A DNA stretch of 64,000 bases from Saccharothrix syringae (GTDB lineage Bacteria > Actinomycetota > Actinomycetes > Mycobacteriales > Pseudonocardiaceae), in contig NZ_CP034550.1 in the NCBI RefSeq assembly GCF_009498035.1, positions 3,782,001 through 3,846,000 of the forward strand. Reading direction: 5' to 3'. A program made the translations under genes and the position numbers. Under the pieces are notes generated by a model that was not told the origin of the DNA, made no database searches, and saw only the letters and a list, made by a program, of their open reading frames with translations. Below, one piece after another: positions 25,690-34,345 of the stretch. How positions within the stretch are numbered: the stretch's first letter is position 1; every line of letters starts with the position of its first letter.

Positions 25690-26595
25690 TCAGGGGCCGG
25701 TCATCATCGACCTGGCGATGTCCCAGGCGATCTCGGCGCGGTCCGGGTAGCCGTGCTCCTGGAACCACATGGCGTCGTCCACGGTGCGCACGAGGCACCA
25801 CTTGTAGGTGGTGTCCGGGTCGAGCGAGGCCAGTTCGGCGAACCGCAGCACGCGCCGCCGGACGGCCGCCCCGGTCGGGTCGTCGCCGCGGATCTCCGCC
25901 CAGCGGTTGCGCAGCAGCGGCACCACCTCGTAGGCGGGGTCGCCGGCCAGCGGCTTCGGGTCGATGGCTGCCCACGCCCGCTCGCCGCGGCCCAGGATGT
26001 TGGCGTAGTGGAAGTCGCCGTGCAGGGTCGACGGCTCGACCGCGCAGGTGGCCAGCTCCTCGCACAGCTCCACGGCGCGGGACAGCATCTCCTCGCTGCA
26101 CGGCCGGTCCAGCCGCTTCCAGTCGTCGAGGAACTCCTTGCCCCAGCGGGCCGCGGTGTCGCCGGCGTTGTTCAGGCCCTCGACCGCGGGCACCCGCAGC
26201 TCCGCGAGGATGACGGCCGCGATGTCCAGTGCCTCGTCGATCGGCACGTCGAGGAGGGTCCGCCGCTCGTCCAGGCGCTCCAGCAGCATCGCGCCGACCC
26301 GCTCCTCGGACCGCAGCAGGGCGACCGCGCCGCGGCCCGCCCAGGCGCGCAGGCCCAGCGGTTCCGCGCGGGTCTCGTCGTCGACCCAGCCCACCTTCAG
26401 CGCGCCGCGCCCCTCCTCGGTGCGCACCCGGAGCACGACGGCGCACATGCCGTAGAGCGGTGCCCCGTCCAACCGGAGCCGCCACGCTTCCAGCAGCTCG
26501 GCGACGGTCGACGGGAGCTGTGCCACCCAGCGGCGGGCCGGTTCCCCCTCTCGCGCGATCATCATGGCGGCGAATTCCTCGGAGACCTCGAACAA
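25690..26595 (-). CDS. APH(6)/streptomycin 6-kinase-family phosphotransferase
   Basis: 301 residues. The kinase catalytic loop is LHGDFHYANIL and the metal-binding segment is AIDPKPLAGDPAYEV, both typical of the APH(6)/hydroxyurea phosphotransferase family rather than generic APH. The family inactivates aminoglycosides by ATP-dependent phosphorylation. The TTG start at 26595 is supported by GGAGAA 6 nt upstream and by the N-terminus LFEVSEEFAAMMIAREGE, which aligns with family starts; Met-11 would remove conserved residues. TTG lies 1 bp after the exporter stop, so translation is coupled. Role inferred: self-protection or phosphorylation of an intermediate. Confidence 0.88.
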   Translation of the reverse strand: MFEVSEEFAAMMIAREGEPARRWVAQLPSTVAELLEAWRLRLDGAPLYGMCAVVLRVRTEEGRGALKVGWVDDETRAEPLGLRAWAGRGAVALLRSEERVGAMLLERLDERRTLLDVPIDEALDIAAVILAELRVPAVEGLNNAGDTAARWGKEFLDDWKRLDRPCSEEMLSRAVELCEELATCAVEPSTLHGDFHYANILGRGERAWAAIDPKPLAGDPAYEVVPLLRNRWAEIRGDDPTGAAVRRRVLRFAELASLDPDTTYKWCLVRTVDDAMWFQEHGYPDRAEIAWDIARSMMTGP

Positions 26596-26596
26596 C

Positions 26597-28441
26597 TCAC
26601 TTCTCCAGACTGGGCAAGGCTTTTTCCGGCAACGGTCGGGGGATGCTAGCGGCTCGGGCGTACGTCGCGGCCTGCATCGCGTAGAGCTGCGCGTACAGGC
26701 CGCCCGAGCGGATCAGGTCGTCGTGGCCGCCCGCCTCGGTGATCCGCCCGTCGGCCACGACCAGGATCAGGTCGGCCATCCGCACGGTGGAGAACCGGTG
26801 GGACACCAGCAGGGTGATGCCACCGGTCGCCGCGGCCACCCGCCTGGCGTTCGCGGCGTACCGCTCGAACAGCCGCTGCTCCGCCTGGGCGTCCAGGGCC
26901 GAGGTGGGCTCGTCCAGGACGAGCAGCAGGGGCTGTTCGCGCATCATCGCCCGGCCGAGGGCGACCTTCTGCCACTGGCCACCCGACAGCTCGGTGCCCT
27001 CGGTCCAGGTCTTGCCCAGCTGGGTGGCCAGGCCGTCGTCGAGCCGGTCCAGCAGGTCGTCCGCGCGGGCCCGGCCGAGCGCGGCCAGCACCGCGGGATC
27101 GTCGTCGACCCTCGGCAGGTCGCCGACGCCGACCGCGTGCCGCGCGGTCAGCTCGAACCGGACGAAGTCCTGGAAGGCCGCGGTGACGCGCCGCCGCCAG
27201 GCCCGCGGCGCGATCCGGGCCAGGTCGACGCCGTCCACCGCGATGGTGCCCTCGGTCGCGTCGTAGAACCGGCAGAGCAGCTTGGCCAGCGTGGTCTTGC
27301 CCGCGCCGTTCTCGCCGACGACCGCGACGACCGACCCGGCGGGCAGTTCGAGGTCGACGCCGGTCAGGACCGGCTCGCGGGTACCGGGGTAGGTGAAGGA
27401 GACCCCGCTCAGCGTGATGCCGCGGCGGATGCGCTCGGGCGGGGCGGCGTCCGCGCCGACCGGCTCCTGCGCGCGGATCAGCTCGCGCAGCCACCGCAGC
27501 CCGGTCATGGTGGCGGACGTGCGCCCGAAGCGCTGCAGCAGCTCCACCCCGGCGCTGACCTGCTGGTGGACCTGGGCGGCCAGGGTGAGGACGAGGACCA
27601 CGTCACCGACGCCGCTGTCCCCGGCCACCGCCTGCCGCAGCACGAGCAGCACCGCCACCACGTACGCCGCGGCGAAGGCGACCTGGCTCGCGGCGATCAG
27701 CGCCGCCGCGGACGCCTCGCCCTTGAGCAGCACCCGCCCGGCCCCGGCCCAGTGCCGCACGTGCCGGCGGCGGATCTCCCCCTGCAGGTTGTGGAGCTGG
27801 AGTTCCTTGACCGGGCCGGCCTGCGTGGAGAGCCGGAACAGGTGCTCGCACAGCCGGGTGTCCTCGGCCGCGGCCCGCTTGGCCCGGTCGACCCGGCGCT
27901 GGGCGAACTGGCCGGCCACCACCGGCGGCACCGCGGCGACCGGGAGCAGCAGCAGCCACGGGCTCAGCGCGGCCAGCAGCACGCTGGTGATCGCCATCGT
28001 GACGACCAGCGACAGCGCGGTCATCAGGCCGATCACGCCCTCGCCGAACTGCGGCAGCTCCCGCCGCAGCAGGGCGATCCGGTCGGCGTGCTCCGCGCGT
28101 TCGTGGTGGGCCAGCCCGGCCGACCCGTTGGTCAGCTCCACCAGCTCGGCTTCGAGCGAGAGGGTCGCCAGCTCGGCCACCTCGGCGTAGGGCACGTAGG
28201 CGAAGTGCTGCAGCACCAGCGCGCCGATGACGCTGACGGCGACCAGCACCCCGGCCGTGAGGGCCGCCGACCCGTCCCGGGCGACGAACGCGTCGACCGC
28301 GCCCCGCAGGGCCAGCGCGACCAGCGGCCACGAGACGCCGGCCAGGACGGTCAGGCCGAGCGCCAGCGCGATCCTGCCCCGGCTGGTGCGCCAGGCCAGC
28401 GCGACCATGGCCACGGCGTTGGTGAACAGCCCGCCCGTCAC
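26597..28441 (-). CDS. ABC exporter half-transporter B
   Basis: 614 residues: six membrane helices (first ~310 residues), then an ATPase domain with Walker A GENGAGKTT, signature LSGGQWQK, Walker B LLLVLDEPTSALD and H-loop LVSHRFS. The GTG start at 28441 overlaps the stop of the previous exporter gene as GTGA, so the two half-transporters are made together and probably form a heterodimer. It is paralogous to the exporter fragment at the left window edge. Likely role: export of the cluster product. Confidence 0.93.
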   Translation of the reverse strand: MTGGLFTNAVAMVALAWRTSRGRIALALGLTVLAGVSWPLVALALRGAVDAFVARDGSAALTAGVLVAVSVIGALVLQHFAYVPYAEVAELATLSLEAELVELTNGSAGLAHHERAEHADRIALLRRELPQFGEGVIGLMTALSLVVTMAITSVLLAALSPWLLLLPVAAVPPVVAGQFAQRRVDRAKRAAAEDTRLCEHLFRLSTQAGPVKELQLHNLQGEIRRRHVRHWAGAGRVLLKGEASAAALIAASQVAFAAAYVVAVLLVLRQAVAGDSGVGDVVLVLTLAAQVHQQVSAGVELLQRFGRTSATMTGLRWLRELIRAQEPVGADAAPPERIRRGITLSGVSFTYPGTREPVLTGVDLELPAGSVVAVVGENGAGKTTLAKLLCRFYDATEGTIAVDGVDLARIAPRAWRRRVTAAFQDFVRFELTARHAVGVGDLPRVDDDPAVLAALGRARADDLLDRLDDGLATQLGKTWTEGTELSGGQWQKVALGRAMMREQPLLLVLDEPTSALDAQAEQRLFERYAANARRVAAATGGITLLVSHRFSTVRMADLILVVADGRITEAGGHDDLIRSGGLYAQLYAMQAATYARAASIPRPLPEKALPSLEK

Positions 28442-30312
28442 CGGGTCCTCCCCGCGTCCTGGGCGAACTGCTCCGCCTGGAGGTGGTACAGCTCGGCGTA
28501 CCGGCCACCGCGGGCCAGCAGCGCCTCGTGGGTGCCGTCCTCGACGACCCGCCCGCCGGCCAGCACGACGATGCGGTCGGCGTGGCGGACGCTGGAGAAC
28601 CGGTGGGAGATCAGCAGGGTGGTGACCCCGCGGGTGCGCTCGGCGAACTCGTCGAAGAACGCCGCCTCGGCGCGCACGTCGAGCGCCGACGTCGGCTCGT
28701 CGAGCAGCAGGACCCTGGCGCCCGCGGCGACCGCGTACAGGGCCCGCGCGATCGCCACCCGCTGCCACTGGCCGCCCGACAGGTCCGCGCCGCCCCGGTA
28801 CTGCCGCGACAGCACCGTGCCGTAACCGCCGGGCAGGCCCGCCACGACCCCGTCGACGTCCGCCCGGCGGGCCGCGGCGACCACGCGGCGGTCCGCGTCG
28901 TCCGCGTCGAGCGCGCCGAAGGCGATGTTGTCGCGGACCGGCAGCTCGTACCGGTTGAAGTCCTGGAAGACCACGGCGAGCTGCCGGCGCCAGGACGCCA
29001 CGTCGAGCTCCCGCACGTCCACCCCGTCCACGAGCACCGCGCCGGACGTGGGTTCGTAGAGCCGGCCCAGCAGCTTGACCAGCGTGGTCTTCCCGGCGCC
29101 GTTGAGGCCCACGAGCGCGGTGCACTCGCCGGCCCGCAGCGTCAGGTCCAGGCCGTCGAGCACGAGCCGGTCGCTCCCGGCGTACCCGAACGACACGTCC
29201 CGGAACCGGATCTCGCGGCGGGGCAGCCCCCGCGCGTCCGCGCCGCCGGGGCTCTCGGTCGCCACCTGCTCGTCGACGTGCCGCTCGAAGTCGGCCAGGG
29301 CCCGCGCGGCCAGCATGCCGAACTGGGTCGCCACGTCCGCCTCCTGGTAGAACTCCCCGAGCAGGGCGGCGCCGACGGTCGCCTGCAACCCCAGCAGCAG
29401 CGCGGTCAGCGACAGGGAGTCGGTCACCGCCGAGCGCAGCATGAGCGCCACGGTCGCGCTCAGCAGCACCAGGCCGATCGCGGTGAACCACACGAACCGG
29501 TGGACGTTGTAGACGCGCCGCGCCCGCCACAGCGGCAGCAGCGCCGCCACCGAGCTGGACCGGTAGCGCTCGACCACCCACCCGGTCAGGCCGAAGACGC
29601 GCAGCTCCTTGGCCGTGGACAGCTCCATGCCCACGTCCCGGAAGTAGTCGCTCTCCCGGCGCAGCGGGCCGATCTCCGGCCACAGCCGGGTCCACATCCG
29701 CAGGCCGCCGCGGTGGCCGTAGCGGAAGACCATGGTGCCCGCGCACACCGCGACCGCCGACCACCACGACACGGCCACGCCGATCACCACGCCGAAGCCG
29801 ACCAGCCGCACGTACCGGGCCACCAGCGCGAGCGTCCCGGCCACCGCGTCACCGGGCGTGTGCTCGCCGCGGAGCAGGGTCTCCGTGGCCAGGTGGAGGT
29901 GCTCCCGGCTGCGCTCGTCCTCCACCGGGCGCAGGGACGCGCTCCGCGACACCACGGCGATGACCTCGGCGTAGAAGTGCCCGTCCACCCGGTGCTTGAC
30001 GACCTGCGCCAGCGCCGTCTGCACCGGGGCCAGCACCTGCTGGGCGACGAAGCAGCCGGAGGCCACCAGGAAGGCGGTGACCAGGGCGTCCCACGCGGCG
30101 CCGCCCGTGCCGGCGGCGACCGCCTCGGGCACGTGGCCGACCAGCCGGGCGGCGGCCACCACGAAGGCGACCGGCAGCACGCCGAGGGCGGTGTTGGTGA
30201 GCAGGCCCAGGGCGAGCACGCCGGCGCCGGCCACGCCCAGCCTGCGCACCAGGAAGAACCGGGGCTCGACCGCTTCCGCCCAGTACCGCCGGGCACGGGA
30301 GTTCTCAGGCAT
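28438..30312 (-). CDS. ABC exporter half-transporter A
   Basis: 624 residues. Membrane region to about 350, then Walker A LVGLNGAGKTT, signature LSGGQWQR, Walker B VLLLDEPTSALD and H-loop LISHRFS. Both nucleotide sites look competent. The ATG at 30312 overlaps the preceding KAS III-like gene by 8 bp, and its own stop overlaps the next exporter gene by 4 bp. The pair resembles drug or lipid exporters; the substrate is inferred to be the cluster product. Confidence 0.93.
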   Translation of the reverse strand: MPENSRARRYWAEAVEPRFFLVRRLGVAGAGVLALGLLTNTALGVLPVAFVVAAARLVGHVPEAVAAGTGGAAWDALVTAFLVASGCFVAQQVLAPVQTALAQVVKHRVDGHFYAEVIAVVSRSASLRPVEDERSREHLHLATETLLRGEHTPGDAVAGTLALVARYVRLVGFGVVIGVAVSWWSAVAVCAGTMVFRYGHRGGLRMWTRLWPEIGPLRRESDYFRDVGMELSTAKELRVFGLTGWVVERYRSSSVAALLPLWRARRVYNVHRFVWFTAIGLVLLSATVALMLRSAVTDSLSLTALLLGLQATVGAALLGEFYQEADVATQFGMLAARALADFERHVDEQVATESPGGADARGLPRREIRFRDVSFGYAGSDRLVLDGLDLTLRAGECTALVGLNGAGKTTLVKLLGRLYEPTSGAVLVDGVDVRELDVASWRRQLAVVFQDFNRYELPVRDNIAFGALDADDADRRVVAAARRADVDGVVAGLPGGYGTVLSRQYRGGADLSGGQWQRVAIARALYAVAAGARVLLLDEPTSALDVRAEAAFFDEFAERTRGVTTLLISHRFSSVRHADRIVVLAGGRVVEDGTHEALLARGGRYAELYHLQAEQFAQDAGRTR

Positions 30313-31225
30313 CGACCTCGACCTCGCCGGGGGTGAGCGCTTCGAGCAGCATGAGCGAGCAGGAGTGCGGGCTGGTGGCGACGACGAGCACGACGTCACC
30401 GGCGGCCCGGCCCGGTTCCCCGAGCCACAGGCCCAGGGTGTGCAGGCCGTCGGCGGCGAAGCAGTGCCCGACGTCGGTGGCGCGCGGTCGGTACAGCGCG
30501 GTGTCCCGGCCGCCCACCGCGGACCGGAACATCTGGGCCACGTTCAGGCCCACGTTGCTCGTGATCACCGAGGTGCAGCCCTCGCGCGCCAGGCCGGCTT
30601 CGGCGAAGAGCCGGTCGCTGAGCGCCCGCAGCGCGGTGACGTGGTGGCGGGCCCGCAGCAGCGGTGGCGCGCCGGGCGGTGGCGAGACGGGCAGCGCCGC
30701 ACCGGCGCGCAGCCGCACCGCGGGGCCGCGGCTGTCCAGGGACACCAGGCAGGACGCGGCGCCGTCGCTCATCACGGTCCGGGCGTCCTGGTTGAGCCGG
30801 GTGCCGCGGTCGACCCGGTCGGCGGTCACCACCAGCACGCCGGCCCGCCCGGTCAGCCGGGACCGCGCCGCGTCCAGCGCCGGCCAGAGGTTGTCGCACC
30901 CCCGCCCGCCGACCACCGTGCCGTCGGCGTCGCCCAGGCCGGTGCCGTCGAGCACCTGCCGGAGCGCCTTCGTCGGGGTCCCGGCGAACGTGTCCGAGGT
31001 GTAGACGGCGGCGGCCGGCGGGGTCGCCGCCGCGGCCAGGGTGCGGGTCGCGCTGCGCGTGGCCAGCTCGACGACGTCCCGGTCGGTGCGCCGGTAGTGG
31101 CGCAGGTCGGCCGCGTGCAGGGCGGTGGCCTCGGCGAGGAGGTCGGGGTCCGCGGCGTCGCGGATCGCCTCCCGGGCGCCGAGGCAGGCGGCGAACCCGG
31201 ACAGGTGCGGCAGTGGCTCGGTCAT
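30305..31225 (-). CDS. KAS III-like acyltransferase with changed active site
   Basis: 306 residues, thiolase fold of the ketoacyl synthase III kind. Cys110 in GGRGCDNLWPALDAA fits the nucleophile position. Where FabH has His (HQANxRI) this protein reads TSNVGLNVAQM (222-232), and the Asn of the GNxSAAS segment is replaced by GHCFAADG (253-260). The Claisen triad Cys-His-Asn is therefore not intact. Such KAS III-like proteins in secondary metabolism often transfer acyl groups to oxygen or nitrogen. It lies 10 bp after the HAD-adenylation-carrier gene and overlaps the exporter gene by 8 bp. Acyl transfer from the operon's carrier protein is the likely role. Confidence 0.8.
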   Translation of the reverse strand: MTEPLPHLSGFAACLGAREAIRDAADPDLLAEATALHAADLRHYRRTDRDVVELATRSATRTLAAAATPPAAAVYTSDTFAGTPTKALRQVLDGTGLGDADGTVVGGRGCDNLWPALDAARSRLTGRAGVLVVTADRVDRGTRLNQDARTVMSDGAASCLVSLDSRGPAVRLRAGAALPVSPPPGAPPLLRARHHVTALRALSDRLFAEAGLAREGCTSVITSNVGLNVAQMFRSAVGGRDTALYRPRATDVGHCFAADGLHTLGLWLGEPGRAAGDVVLVVATSPHSCSLMLLEALTPGEVEVDA

Positions 31226-31235
31226 GAGACCCCGT

Positions 31236-33566
31236 TCAAGGTCGGGCGAAGGCGTCGTGCTGCCGTTCGCGCGTGACGGCGATGAGGTCCGCGAAACTGG
31301 GGGCGGACAGGACGTCGAAGACGTCCAGCAGCACGCCGAAGCTCCACTCCAGGTCGACGCACAGCAGGACCAGGCCCAGCGACGACGCGCCCGAGTCGAC
31401 CACCGAGTCGGTCACCGAGAGCCCGTCGCCCAGCGCGGCGCGGACGACGGCCATGAAGGCGTCCTCGGTCACCGGGGCGACCTGCTGCGGTGCTTCCGCG
31501 ACCAGCCGGGCGACCTCGGCGCGCGAGACCTTGCCGTTGTCGTTGAGCGGTATCCGGTCGACGAAGCCGATCCGGCCGGGGCGGTCGGCGCCGCGGAACC
31601 GGCGGGCGACCGCCCCGCGCACCAGGGCGGTGTCGGCGCCGTCCGCCGGGACGACCAGGGCGGCGACCGCGGAACCGAGCACCGGGTGCGCCACCGCGGC
31701 GGTCGCCACCTCGGCGATCCCGGGCACGAGCAGCAGCGCGGCCTCGACGTCGGGCAGGGAGACCTTCTCGCCGCCGACGTTGACGACCTCCGAGGTGCGG
31801 CAGCGGAACCACAGCCGGCCGCGGTCGTCGTACTCGCCGACGTCGCCCATCGGCACCCAGCCGTCCGCCGCGCGGCGGGGCGCCTGGCCGGGCAGGGTGA
31901 TCACCCGGCGCGGGACGCCGTCGGGCGGCCGCAGCTGGATCTCGCCGGGCACGCCGGGTGCCCCGATCACGGCACCGTCCTCGTCGACGAGCCGCACGCC
32001 GCCACCGAAGCGGGGCGCGCCCAGCTCACCCGCCCAGCCGGTGGTCTCGTAGTCGTCCACCCGGCACACCAGCGAGGCGCGCCCGGACTCGGTGCTGGAG
32101 TAGTCCGCCTCGATCCGGGCGCGCGGGAACAGCGCGCGCAGCGCGGCCACGTCCGGCACGCCGATGGCCGCCGACCCGAGCGCGATCCTGGTGACCGACG
32201 TCGTCGGCGGGGTGCCGGACGCCGCGAGCAGCCTGATCATGGAGGGCACGAGCTTGAGGTAGGTGGGCCGGTGCTCCTCGACGGCCTGCCGGAAGCCCTC
32301 GCCGGTGACGCCGTTCAGGGTCACCACCAGCCGCCCGTCCAGCAGCGGCGCGGTCAGGTTCCCCAGCGCGTCCACCGTGGACAGCGGGGAGAGGTTGACC
32401 ATGACCTCCGGGCTCCACGGCTCGGGCACGTCCCGGACCAGGTCGCACCGGGGGACCGCGACCGCCTTCGGCATCCCCTCGGTGCCCGAGGTCAGCACCA
32501 CCGCGGCGTCACGCCGCTCCTCCGGACCGGTGTAGGGGTCGGGCACGTCGTCCACCGGGCGCCGCCACGCCCAGCCGGAGCCGTCCAGGACGCCGACCAG
32601 GCCCAGCCCGTCGGTCACCGCCGAGCGGACCGCGCGGTCGGCGGGCAGCAGCACCGGCACGGCCTCGACCAGCCAGGCGGCGAGCAGCGCCACCGCCGCC
32701 TCGGCCGCCTCGGTCCGGGCGAAGGCCAGGCCGACCCGCGAACCCGGCGCGCACGAGGCGGAGATCCGCGCCGCCAGGGCCTCGGCGCGGCGCCGCCACT
32801 CGCCGAAGGTCAGCGCGTCCCCGCCGACCACGCGGTGGGCGACGCGGGAGGGTTGCTCCCGGGCACGCCACCGCAGGGCGTCGGTCAGGTGCGCCTGCCC
32901 GCCTCTCAACGGCTCCGGGTCCGCCGGGGCGCCGCCCGCCCGGGCGAGGACCGCGGCCCAGGGGTCCGGCTCGGCGAGCACGTCGACGGTGGCCCAGCCG
33001 AGGTCGGCGGCGGTCGCCAGGTCGACCTCGGGGCTGTCCCCGACCATGACGACCCGGTCCCACGAGCCGTGCGCGGCCCGCTGGAAGAAGGCCCGGCCCG
33101 GCTTCTTGCCCACGCCCTCGCTGGACAGGTGCAGCTCGTCGAACGGCGCCAGCAGGTCCAAGTCGCGCAGGAGCCGGGTCATGTGGTCGCGGGTGAGCAC
33201 GCAGTTGGACAGCAGGCGCAGGGTGTGCCCCTCCGCGCGCAGCCGGGCCAGCAGCGCGTGCACGCCGGGCGCGGCGGCGTACCGGCCGTCCGCGTTGCCG
33301 GCCGCCACCCACAGCGCGTCGAGCGCGTCGGCCAGGGGCGGCGCGCCTGGGCCGCGGCACAGGGTCCGGCGCAGGACGTCCTCGGTGGCCAGGTTCATCG
33401 GGCCGTCGCCGAGGCAGCTCGTGATCATCGGGTAGACCGCCCGCCGGGCCCGCGCCTGCGGAATGCGCAGGTGCGCGGCGAACAGGTCGGCCCACTGCTC
33501 CAGTCGCGGGGCGTTCGGCGTCGGCACGACAATGGTGTCGAAACAGTCGAATACCACCAGCGCCAT
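31236..33566 (-). CDS. HAD-adenylation-carrier (HAD-A-PCP) fusion protein
   Basis: 776 residues in three parts. Residues 1-220: HAD hydrolase with VFDCFDT (Asp7), SNC, GKKPGRAFF and VGDSPEVD; the +2 acid/base Asp of phosphatases is Phe9. Residues ~230-690: ANL adenylation domain with VLTSGTEGMPKAVA (A3), DYSSTESG and NDNGKVSR (A10 Lys). Residues ~695-776: carrier domain with DSGASSLGLVLL as the phosphopantetheine site. The enzyme should activate an acid as AMP ester and load it on its own carrier domain. The HAD part may trim or dephosphorylate the substrate. ATG 33566 follows GGGGGAA; first gene of the leftward operon. The acid is not predictable by eye. Confidence 0.85.
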   Translation of the reverse strand: MALVVFDCFDTIVVPTPNAPRLEQWADLFAAHLRIPQARARRAVYPMITSCLGDGPMNLATEDVLRRTLCRGPGAPPLADALDALWVAAGNADGRYAAAPGVHALLARLRAEGHTLRLLSNCVLTRDHMTRLLRDLDLLAPFDELHLSSEGVGKKPGRAFFQRAAHGSWDRVVMVGDSPEVDLATAADLGWATVDVLAEPDPWAAVLARAGGAPADPEPLRGGQAHLTDALRWRAREQPSRVAHRVVGGDALTFGEWRRRAEALAARISASCAPGSRVGLAFARTEAAEAAVALLAAWLVEAVPVLLPADRAVRSAVTDGLGLVGVLDGSGWAWRRPVDDVPDPYTGPEERRDAAVVLTSGTEGMPKAVAVPRCDLVRDVPEPWSPEVMVNLSPLSTVDALGNLTAPLLDGRLVVTLNGVTGEGFRQAVEEHRPTYLKLVPSMIRLLAASGTPPTTSVTRIALGSAAIGVPDVAALRALFPRARIEADYSSTESGRASLVCRVDDYETTGWAGELGAPRFGGGVRLVDEDGAVIGAPGVPGEIQLRPPDGVPRRVITLPGQAPRRAADGWVPMGDVGEYDDRGRLWFRCRTSEVVNVGGEKVSLPDVEAALLLVPGIAEVATAAVAHPVLGSAVAALVVPADGADTALVRGAVARRFRGADRPGRIGFVDRIPLNDNGKVSRAEVARLVAEAPQQVAPVTEDAFMAVVRAALGDGLSVTDSVVDSGASSLGLVLLCVDLEWSFGVLLDVFDVLSAPSFADLIAVTRERQHDAFARP

Positions 33567-33890
33567 CAGGTTCCCCCGAGCGTTGTCGATAAAAGGCGTC
33601 GAGCGCGGACGGTGTGCGCGGCGAATTGCCCGCGCTTTCGGGCGGGCACCTGGGAATGCCCGGGAAGCGGGCACCCCAAAGGCCGACCGCCCGTCGGTGG
33701 TCACAGATCGTTATTTGCGCACGTCAAGGTCGGTGCGGCGCACCCGGCACCCTCACGTCGAAGCTTCCCCCGGCACAGTTCCCCCAGTGCGGATTCGGTT
33801 TTCCGGAGTGGCGGACGGCCGCTCCACCCGTCTGCGGACGGGATTTTCCCCGGCCGGACGCTACCGCCCGCCCCGACCTCCGTCAACGAC

Positions 33891-33912
33891 TAAAAAGTTT
33901 CGAAACTTTTTA
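33891..33912. promoter_or_regulatory. 22-bp perfect palindrome, candidate cluster operator
   Basis: TAAAAAGTTTC followed by its exact reverse complement GAAACTTTTTA, centred in the divergent control region and strikingly AT-rich for this genome. It contains CGAAACTTT, also present in the palindrome before the SGNH-CBM2 gene. It lies 46 bp upstream of a sigma70-like promoter. A dimeric LacI- or TetR-like repressor is a plausible ligand; none is encoded in the cluster. Confidence 0.65.
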
Positions 33913-33957
33913 TGCCGCAGGTCCCGGGCCCGCAGTCAGGCCATCAGAGGACGAATA

Positions 33958-33986
33958 TTGCCTCGGCGTGCGGTCGTGGGTAACGT
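33958..33986 (+). promoter_or_regulatory. Candidate sigma70 promoter for the rightward operon
   Basis: TTGCCT (-35) and TAACGT (-10) separated by exactly 17 bp. If used, the transcript would carry a leader of about 350 nt before the GH3 gene. Confidence 0.4.
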
Positions 33987-34345
33987 GCTGGACATGTCAC
34001 GGCATGGGGGGCCGAACTCGACCGCCGGGATGGCGGTCCGGGGATTGGCAGCATCGGTTCCAAGGTTTTCGGCGAATATCCCGCCCGTTTTTTCCCGATG
34101 AGGGACCGGATCGGCTGACGCCGCTGTCCCGCCCCGCGGTACGCCTTGTCGCACCGGGGCGGAGCGGTCGTCGTCCGGTCTTCCGGACCTCCGATTTCCC
34201 GCGACGACGGGCATTTCCACGCCGTCCGGGTTCCTTCGCGGGACCGATCTTGGTCCCGACCCTTCCACCGCAGGTGCGGTAATGGCGCGCGGGTCGTCCC
34301 GCCGCGCCCACCGCGCCGCGCCCACGACCCGAGGAGGCCCAAGCC

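Larger units (their letters stand above)
33567..34345. promoter_or_regulatory. 779-bp divergent control region of the biosynthetic cluster
   Basis: Separates the two head-to-head operons. It holds the 22-bp perfect palindrome at 33891-33912, a sigma70-like promoter at 33958-33986 and a long leader to the GH3 gene. In the leader, GGGACC-N6-GGTCCC (34238-34255 area) and GTCCGG-N4-CCGGAC are small hairpins. No gene of normal codon use is visible. Confidence 0.6.

Noticed and set aside
26597..29767. Single 1056-residue ABC protein
   Set aside because: The extra N-terminal half is a wrong-frame reading of the upstream exporter gene; the true start is GTG 28441, overlapping its stop.
33994..34101. 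35-codon leader-peptide-like frame in the cluster leader
   Set aside because: No ribosome-binding site, no run of regulatory codons and no attenuator directly behind it.
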